The position numbers and the translations under genes are program-made. A stretch of DNA of 64,000 nt from Microcebus murinus (Eukaryota > Chordata > Mammalia > Primates > Cheirogaleidae): positions 31,075,138-31,139,137 of the forward strand of contig NC_134124.1 of the NCBI RefSeq assembly GCF_040939455.1, read 5' to 3'. Every line of letters starts with the position of its first letter. The stretch's first letter is position 1. Below are positions 57,651 through 64,000 of the stretch, in pieces. The notes beneath the pieces were generated by a model that was not told the origin of the DNA, did not search any database, and saw nothing but the letters and a program-made list of their open reading frames with translations.

Positions 57651-58719
57651 GTGTGGGGTATATGGTATATATGGGTAGCTAGAGAGAATTATAGTTTCCT
57701 CTGGCTTCTCTAGGACAAGAAAGAACCACATGCCCACCGCTGGCCTCGTGAATACACAGAAGTTCAAGCTTCCTGATCAGTTCAGAAAATCCTCTGACTT
57801 AGATTAAACCAGTTCTTATTTTTCCACCAGATGATGAGGCTAAAATGTCAGCCCACCTGTTTGCAGCCCCATCCTGGCATTTTAAGAGACTCTACCCATT
57901 TATCTTCGTAGTCCAAAGGAAAGAGCATGACGTCACAGGGAGAGAGAGAGCTGATGGCCCCGGAAAGATGACCCTAATGCTGAACGGGGAGACTTAACAT
58001 CCCTCCCCTGAACCACGTGATGGTGGAAGAGCCCTGTGTGGTTCTAGCATGCCCGTGTCGCCGTGTGCCCTGACGGAAGGTTTTCCGCATGTGCGTGAAG
58101 ATTCTCCCCGTAGAAAAGAATTCTGATTTGGGGCTTTCATGCCTTTGAACGCGTATCAAGAATAACACTGACATGCTTTCACCGTAGCCTTGGAATCCTA
58201 AAATAAATAATAGAAAAATTGTGATTTAAAATATAATTCCAAACACTAACTGGGCCCTGCTGCCTAGATGAGTAATAAGCTTCAATAAACGTGTGACAGG
58301 CACAAGGCTCTTCAGTATGAAGAGTAGTGAGGCCTCAGAAATAGAAATAGGTTTTTCATTACATGAGGGATTATGTTCAGCCCGACTGTGGAGCCCGTCC
58401 TGGGAGCCGCAGCTGCCTCTTCCGCCTGCGGCCGTATTAACCAGTAATAGTAAAACAGTGACGCGCTGCCCCACACAGTGATTTGTTTTAGGGAAGAGAG
58501 AAAGGTCACTTTCTCCCTCTTAAGTCAGGATTACCATTGTTTACTGCACGTTTTTCCTTAAACTTCGATTTCGTCTGTGCTAATGAGCTGCAATTTGAGC
58601 TGAGTTCCACCTGGGTGCCTGCTGCAATCTGCCAGCAACCCCGGGTGGAGACATCAGGAGGGCTTGGGCTGTTGCATTTTCACTCGCCAATGCTCCCCAA
58701 CACACACAAGTATGGATTT
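57651..58719. other. Intron DNA, nothing recognised
   Basis: No exon or repeat family recognised. Confidence 0.45.
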
Positions 58720-58737
58720 ATTTATTTATTTATTTTT
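58720..58737 (+). repeat. Short (TTTA)n run
   Basis: Four TTTA units followed by a T run. Confidence 0.9.
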
Positions 58738-59189
58738 TGAAGATCGTACAAAGTTTTATTGTTTAGTTTCCAGCAAACTCAGCGATCCCCCTGAGCTTTT
58801 CCCAATTCAGGAAGTCACAGATCAGTCCACATGCCCCAGGCCTCCCTTTTCTCAGGACTGAGCTGTCTAGTGGAGAAATGAAAGTGAGCCCCGTGCTAGG
58901 AAACCTGCCTCTTGGTGACCAAGGAGACAATGGGGTCTTCAAAGTTGAGTTTCTGTAGTGATTTCAGAAAGGTTTGGGGGCTCGGTATAGAAGGGCACCC
59001 GTCATGAGAAGGGGTGATTGTCCATTTGGGATAGGTTGTCTTTTCCACACTTTAACCCAGAATGCCCTTCTGGACCCAAAGAATGGCTCGCTGAAACTAT
59101 ATACTTCTAGAATGGTTGTTCACCCAGATTCAAAGGCCTGATTTGTAGTCTTAACAGAGATGGGATGTTCAGGTAAAGGCCAGCTGGCT
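58738..59189. other. Intron DNA, nothing recognised
   Basis: No exon or repeat family recognised. Confidence 0.45.
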
Positions 59190-59310
59190 ATTGGAGTAGT
59201 CCAATGAACAGAACCTGGATTTGGTTTAGGAAGCTAAGTTCAAATCTCAACCCCTTCAGACTGAGCGCTTTGGGGAAGGTCAATGAAATTCCCTAAGCCC
59301 CAAATTTCTT
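59190..59310 (+). mobile_element. Possible MIR fragment, sense
   Basis: 'gaacctggatttggtttaggaagctaagttcaaatctcaaccccttcagactgagcgctttggggaaggtcaatgaaattccctaagccccaaatttcttaacgataag' (59211-59319) follows MIR order with many changes. Confidence 0.6.
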
Positions 59311-59584
59311 AACGATAAGAAATGATTGATAATAGTTATAATGATAATGATACCTTTGTCATAGTCATTCCATGTAAATTTAAAGTAGGTACTGATTCTT
59401 TTATTATTGTTGTTGTTCTTTGTGCATTCATTCAAGAGAAAACACACACAGATGCCCAAGTGCAATCTCCAGTTTTGGAATTCAGAGAAGGGAGAAACTC
59501 CCAAGGCCCAGAGTGGTTGATGATAGTTGGGTGGAAGAAGTTCAAGGCTGAAGTGGGGAGTCCTGGGGAGATGGGTAGACATTG

Positions 59585-60080
59585 AACTAGGAATGGGGCG
59601 AGCAAGCATTCCAGACAGAGCCGGGAAGGTGAGAGAGGAGGCCTGAATTAATAGGGTGTGGTGAGCAAAGGATGCCTGCTAACAGCAGAGAAAAATAGTA
59701 GAGGGGGCTAGAGCAAGACCGGATGACAGATGACCTTGAAATCTGGCAGGAGGTTTGATTTGATTAATTTGGCAACAGGGAGGTGCTTTAAGCTCATAAG
59801 CGGGAGTGTAATAGGATAAAATTATGACATGATATCATGTCAATTACCTAGTAGGTGCCCCATAAATATTTATTTGTTAATTGATTGAGGATTCAGGTGG
59901 ATTGAGAAATGGGACAGGAGACAGGGAGACTCCTTGAAAGGCTGTGGCCGTCATGGGTGGGCGTGTATTGGTGACGTTCAGATGAGAGGGGGAGAAACAG
60001 AACTTCAGAGTGGGTCCAAGAGAGGTTTCTTCCAAATGAGAAAAGACAAGATTCATGGTAGAATTTACATTATGTTGACT
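59585..60080 (-). mobile_element. LINE L2, antisense
   Basis: Reverse-complement L2 order: 'caagcattccagacagagccgggaaggtgagagagg' (59603-59638), 'atgaccttgaaatctggcaggaggtttgatttgatt', 'gggaggtgctttaagctcataagcgggagtgtaataggataaaatt', 'gaccaggagacagggagactcc'-like text at 59910-59930 and 'gctgtggccgtcatgggtggg'. Confidence 0.7.
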
Positions 60081-62694
60081 GTAACAATGAAGAAGTCGAA
60101 GTATCTCAAAATGGCCTTAAGGTTTCTGTATTGTCAGAATGGGGGAACTGAAAAATTAAAAATTAACCCACCATCTTTAAATCACTACTCGATTTTCTAA
60201 AACATGGCTGGCCAAAACATCTTTTTATGAGTGTGTAATTTTACCAAGGCTGGCTAGAAGCCATTCTTTTTTTAATGCACTCAGTAAATCTCTGTGCGGT
60301 TTCTTTATTATGAGAGGGCCCTTTGATCCAATAAAACCCATCAAGACCCCTTCGGAGGCATTCACTTTGGATTCTGTATGAAAGTCTGTAGAGAGAAAGG
60401 AGAGCAGAATTGGGTTAAAACTAAACTCTAAAAGGCTAACAAAACTCCTCCATAACAGAGGTGCTTATATGCAGTGAAAATTTTGTGAAGCAAGAAGAGG
60501 CATCAGGATGTACATGAAACCTCAGCACACCCATTTATGAAAAGAAAACCACACTCCAAGACTTGAAGGCACCTGCCTTTGCAAAGGTAGAATGTGGTCC
60601 TGGGAGTCCGTACCCCGTTGCCCCTTTTGATTTGGGGCGGTGAAGCTTACAGATGAAAAATCTTAAAAGAAGAAACTTGCCTTTTGATCAGCTGGTTAGA
60701 GGCAGGTTTGAAATTATGATAAATCTGCTACAGGCTCACAGTATGAGCAGGTTTAAACTCTAATGCATCTGCCTGTTTATCTGCAGATGAGGCTGACTCA
60801 CGGTACCAGGCTGAAGGGTGAGATGGATGAAGTTGGTTATGGGTTTATGGATCCGGGCAGAAAGGGCTAGGTGTCAGGAACGAGCCTTGCCCTCCTCCCC
60901 CCACCCTCTCTCTGCACCTCGCTGACGTTTCGATTTATTTTCTATGTTTTAACATTTGACTGAAGTGCATGAAATACCCTCCCGGATGCTAGGTGCCCAA
61001 AGTAAAGCGTCAGACAGCATGCTTACCTGGAGAATTTGAGAATTAGCTTCCAAATTAAGCAAGGTGATGTAGGCCCCAAAGGCACTTTGGTTCATGCTGT
61101 CTGGATTGACCGTGTAGATGATCCTAAATTTAGCAGATCATTAGGTCCCGTACTTTCTGTTTACCTTCATCCTTCCTCTCATCTTTTCGAGTCTCCTTTC
61201 TCTTGCAGAAGAGCAGAAGCTAAGGCTTGGCCACGAAGCCAGACATCCCATTTCTGGGCAGTTTTTGACCCTATGCCATGATGCTTGTCTTTATGGAGTC
61301 CTAAATCAGTAACCACTTCCATCCAAGCTCAGTTGGGTTAAGACCAAGGTCAGACCCTGGCCTTCTCCACTTCACCCCATGAGAGAGGCAATACCGTGGC
61401 GTTGTGCACACCCACCCACGAGGCCTGCAACCTCACCAAGCCGCCATGAGAGAGAAGTTACTGGAGCTGGATGCCATGTCTTGTGTGAGAATTAATGGTG
61501 GCGTGCTTTCCCAAGTCCAGAGCTCAATCATAAATAACGGAGAGTTATTTTCAGTGGCATTCAAACTTAGTCAACTTATCAGCCGGGCTAAAATAATCAC
61601 AGGATAGCTCTGGTGGTATTGTCTAGTCATGGTCTTATAGCTGACTACACTCTGCAGGGCTCTTTAAAATATAAAAGAAACCTGCTCTTGGGAATGCAAA
61701 GATTGCATGAGAGTCGTAAGACATCCAGGAGAAGTTTCAAGTGGAGTTTGGAGTAAAGTGAACAGGCTCTTAGCCATGAGTAAAATTGTAAGAGAACGAC
61801 TTTCGCTGTTCTTGCAAACCAACTTGTCATCTCTCAAGTGTATAATGAAATAATGTGTATGAATATTTTCATGCAGAACAGTCTCTCCCTCAAGTTTTGC
61901 CCTCTTCAGCGCTCTATCGTATATACACTAGAGTCTTTTAGAACAGCGTTTTGCAATCTCAAGACCAAGGGCTCCCAGAAAGAATCTGCAAGAAGCATAG
62001 ATGAGTAGTAGCAACTCTCCCTAAGACCACATTTTTGTAAGTAAGTGACGATGAAGGATAAAGATACATGTTCACGGGGAAGAACTCTTTGGAAATTATT
62101 GGAAATAGTAGAGAATGAGAGAAAAATGCAGACACTCCTGTTCTGCAGCCACGCCAATGTGCAGATTTTTTTTCTAGTCTCTGTGAGCGAGACGAGCAAG
62201 GGCTTGGCAAACGCTGTCCGTGTAAGAGGCACGAACGCCCCTCCGCATATTCAATTTGGGGGCGTTATTAAAAACCGGAATGAGGCTCCTTTGCAGGCTC
62301 TACTTCCTTTTCATAACTGCTCTCGCAGTGATCCTTTCGGCTGTAATAGCGCTTTGTGTGAAAAGGATGGATGAGAATCCGCTAGGTCTTTTTACAGAAT
62401 ATCAAACATTTTGCCCATTAAGCTGACTTGATTTGAAGAGGTCCTTGGCACAGATTGATGAAATAGTCCAAATATTATCACTCCTTTTTCTGCAGTCCGG
62501 ATAGAGTAATAACCGGTTCGCCTCAGCCTTTGCTCATTAACGAGGTGGCCAGAGCGCGAAGATGTGCGAAGTTATTTCTGTTCCTCTCTTGCTATTTTGC
62601 ACGTTATGCAGAGTTCCAGGGCATTGGGGACCACTTGCAGGTTGTCCCCAGTGAGATCCTCTTTGAACATCAGGACTCTATTACCCTGTGATCA
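60081..62694. other. Repeat-poor intron stretch
   Basis: About 2.6 kb with no recognised transposon or exon. The section 61030-62560 has balanced composition, and words such as ctcaatcataaataacgg (61522-61539) and ctaaaataatcacagg (61588-61603) look like typical conserved enhancer text. Conservation is unproven. Confidence 0.45.
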
Positions 62695-62880
62695 CAGGGC
62701 ACCCCACACCACCCCTGGGGACATTTGGCAGTGTCTGGAGATGTTTTGGGTTGTCACAACTTGGGCGATGCTACTGGTGTTTATAACATCTTACAAGGCA
62801 TAGGACAGCCCCTTACAACAAAGAATTATCTGCCCCAAAATGTCAGTAGTGCCAAGGTTGAAAAATCCTGCTCTAATTGA
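62695..62880 (+). mobile_element. MER20 hAT-Charlie DNA transposon
   Basis: Clear MER20 phrases: 'cctggggacatttggcagtgtctggagatgttttgggttgtcacaacttgggcgatgctactgg' (62715-62778), 'catcttacaaggcataggacagccccttacaacaaagaattatctgccccaaaatgtcagtagtgccaaggttgaaaaatcctgctct' (62787-62874). It is non-autonomous. MER20 copies have been described as enhancers in placental mammals, in the context of endometrial gene regulation; function here is unknown. Confidence 0.93.
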
Positions 62881-63194
62881 TTTATAATCACATCTTTGAA
62901 TGTATTTTTTTTTCTCCTTTACTGCCAGAACTAAAATAAGTGCTCAGACCTGTGTATGGTGCTTATCTTTGGCTCTGTGTCTCTTATTCCATACTTTTTA
63001 AATTCATGGTTCTCAACCCCCTTCATAGAAACAAGCTGTGAAGTTAAGTTCCAAGAAGATATTTGATTGGACTGGTCAACCCTGTGCTTCAAAAACAGGG
63101 TTTGGCTGAAGAGGTGCAATGAAAAGTAACTCCAAATTGTAGATCCTCCTTAAATCATCATTGCTGGTTTTCTCTCCACGAAAAGGACAATAAG

Positions 63195-63415
63195 GTCAAC
63201 CACTTATTAGAGACCTACTATGTGCAGAAATTTCATATTCAATATCTAACCTAATCTTCCCGTTGACTCAATTTTCCTATATAAAATTAGGGAAAGAGAT
63301 TCAAAGAGGTTAAATAACTTGCCAAAGATCATGCATTGTCAGTGGTTGAGGTTTGGAATTCAAAATATGGGTCTATTTAACTCCCAAGTCTATGCTCTCA
63401 CCACTGTATGCATTG
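63195..63415 (-). mobile_element. MIR SINE, antisense
   Basis: Reverse-complement order: 'agagacctactatgtgcag', 'ctaacctaatcttcccgttgactc', 'aaattagggaaagagattcaaagaggttaaataacttgccaaagatcatgc', 'ggtttggaattcaaaatatggg', 'ctatgctctcaccactgtatgc'. Confidence 0.88.
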
Positions 63416-63754
63416 CCATCAACTTATAAATATGTGCTTGAGTGACTGTGACTGTATATGTGCTCCCATCCCCCCAGAAGTCCTCCAAACCACCCTTAAT
63501 GACAGTGCTTCCGGGAAATGAGAAAATAGTGTCCCTCTGGTCAAATAAAGACTAAGCAGCTCCACTTCAGCGTTGTCCTGCGAGTGGAAAGATGACATAT
63601 CCCTCGGGCAGTCCTCTTTTACAAAACAATCCAAGTCAGGGTACACAGGACTGTGAGGAACAGGCAGAAGGAACTGGCAGATAAAATGAAACACACTTCA
63701 AAACTGAAAGTGAGGAAGAGACTCCAAAGTCCTGGTCGGGATGATCAGTCAAGG

Positions 63755-64000
63755 CAGGGTTTCAGTTAGGAATGCTTTCAGCTGCAAGTTATCAAAAACA
63801 AACAACCCTAACAGGGGCTTATACTGAGGCTCCATGTGCTCACCTAGCTAGCTAGATTTCCAAGGTTGAAAGTACCTGGTATCATTTATACCACTCAGTG
63901 AAGCCATCCAGGACACAGGTACTTTCTATTTCTCCACTTTGCCATTCCCAGCACTTTGGTTTTCTATCCTTGGGTTGGCTGCCTCATTGTCACAGGATGG
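63755..64000. mobile_element. Ancient dispersed repeat, family not assigned, cut by window end
   Basis: 'ggaatgctttcagctgcaagttatcaaaaacaaac' through 'catccaggacacaggtactttctatttctccactttgccattcccagcactttgg' and 'ctgcctcattgtcacaggatgg' resembles a widespread old mammalian repeat with the phrases 'agctgcaagtaacagaaaaccc' and 'ccctcatggtcacaagatggc'. I cannot name the family. Confidence 0.55.

Larger units (their letters stand above)
44486..64000 (+). other. TENM2: TENM2 intron downstream of exon B (5' part only)
   Basis: The first 19.5 kb of the next intron. The expected next exon, beginning with the rest of the Ala codon and then Met-His-Leu-Leu, was looked for and not seen. Repeats are sparser than in the previous intron. 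Confidence 0.85.

Noticed and set aside
44486..64000. The next TENM2 exon (Ala-Met-His-Leu-Leu...)
   Set aside because: Looked for in the forward frames of this intron and not found; it must lie beyond 64000.

Overview
This is a piece of primate genomic DNA, almost entirely intron, from the teneurin-2 gene (TENM2) on the + strand. Two protein-coding exons can be read with confidence. Exon A (13822-14056) encodes a proline/histidine-rich part of the intracellular domain. Exon B (44247-44485) encodes the juxtamembrane basic stretch and the single transmembrane helix. They join in frame across a 30,190-bp intron and together form a symmetric phase 1/1 block. The window starts inside the upstream intron and ends inside the downstream intron; the next expected exon, which would begin Ala-Met-His-Leu-Leu, is not in the window.

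The organism is most likely a lemur-type strepsirrhine primate. The Alu at 43060-43384 has the form seen in Malagasy strepsirrhines (an AT-rich linker reading, on the Alu strand, attggccaactgatatata, and the phrase gcgtcagcctagctcacag on the + strand). It is flanked by a perfect 15-bp target-site duplication. Two related L1 3' ends (26641-27087 and 51815-52208) end in a sequence unlike the human L1 tail, which fits the same clade. The species itself cannot be fixed from the sequence alone.

Layout: 1-13.8 kb, upstream intron with L2, MIR, an old L1 tail, a GT microsatellite and a tandem pair of antisense Alus. 13.8-14.1 kb, exon A. 14.1-44.2 kb, a repeat-rich intron containing many antisense L2 and MIR relics, a young L1 nested in an old L2, an ERV-like LTR with five 24-bp-spaced CCAAT boxes ahead of a TATA box, a 90-bp CT array, a MER5-like transposon and the young Alu. 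44.2-44.5 kb, exon B. 44.5-64 kb, downstream intron with fewer recognisable repeats, several hAT-type DNA transposons (including MER1 and MER20 types) and long repeat-poor stretches that may hold conserved regulatory DNA.

There is no bacterial, viral-coding, CRISPR or tRNA/rRNA gene content. The many 60-205-codon open frames are chance frames in intron, antisense or repeat DNA. Repeat calls rest on recognising consensus features by eye, so their ends are approximate unless stated.
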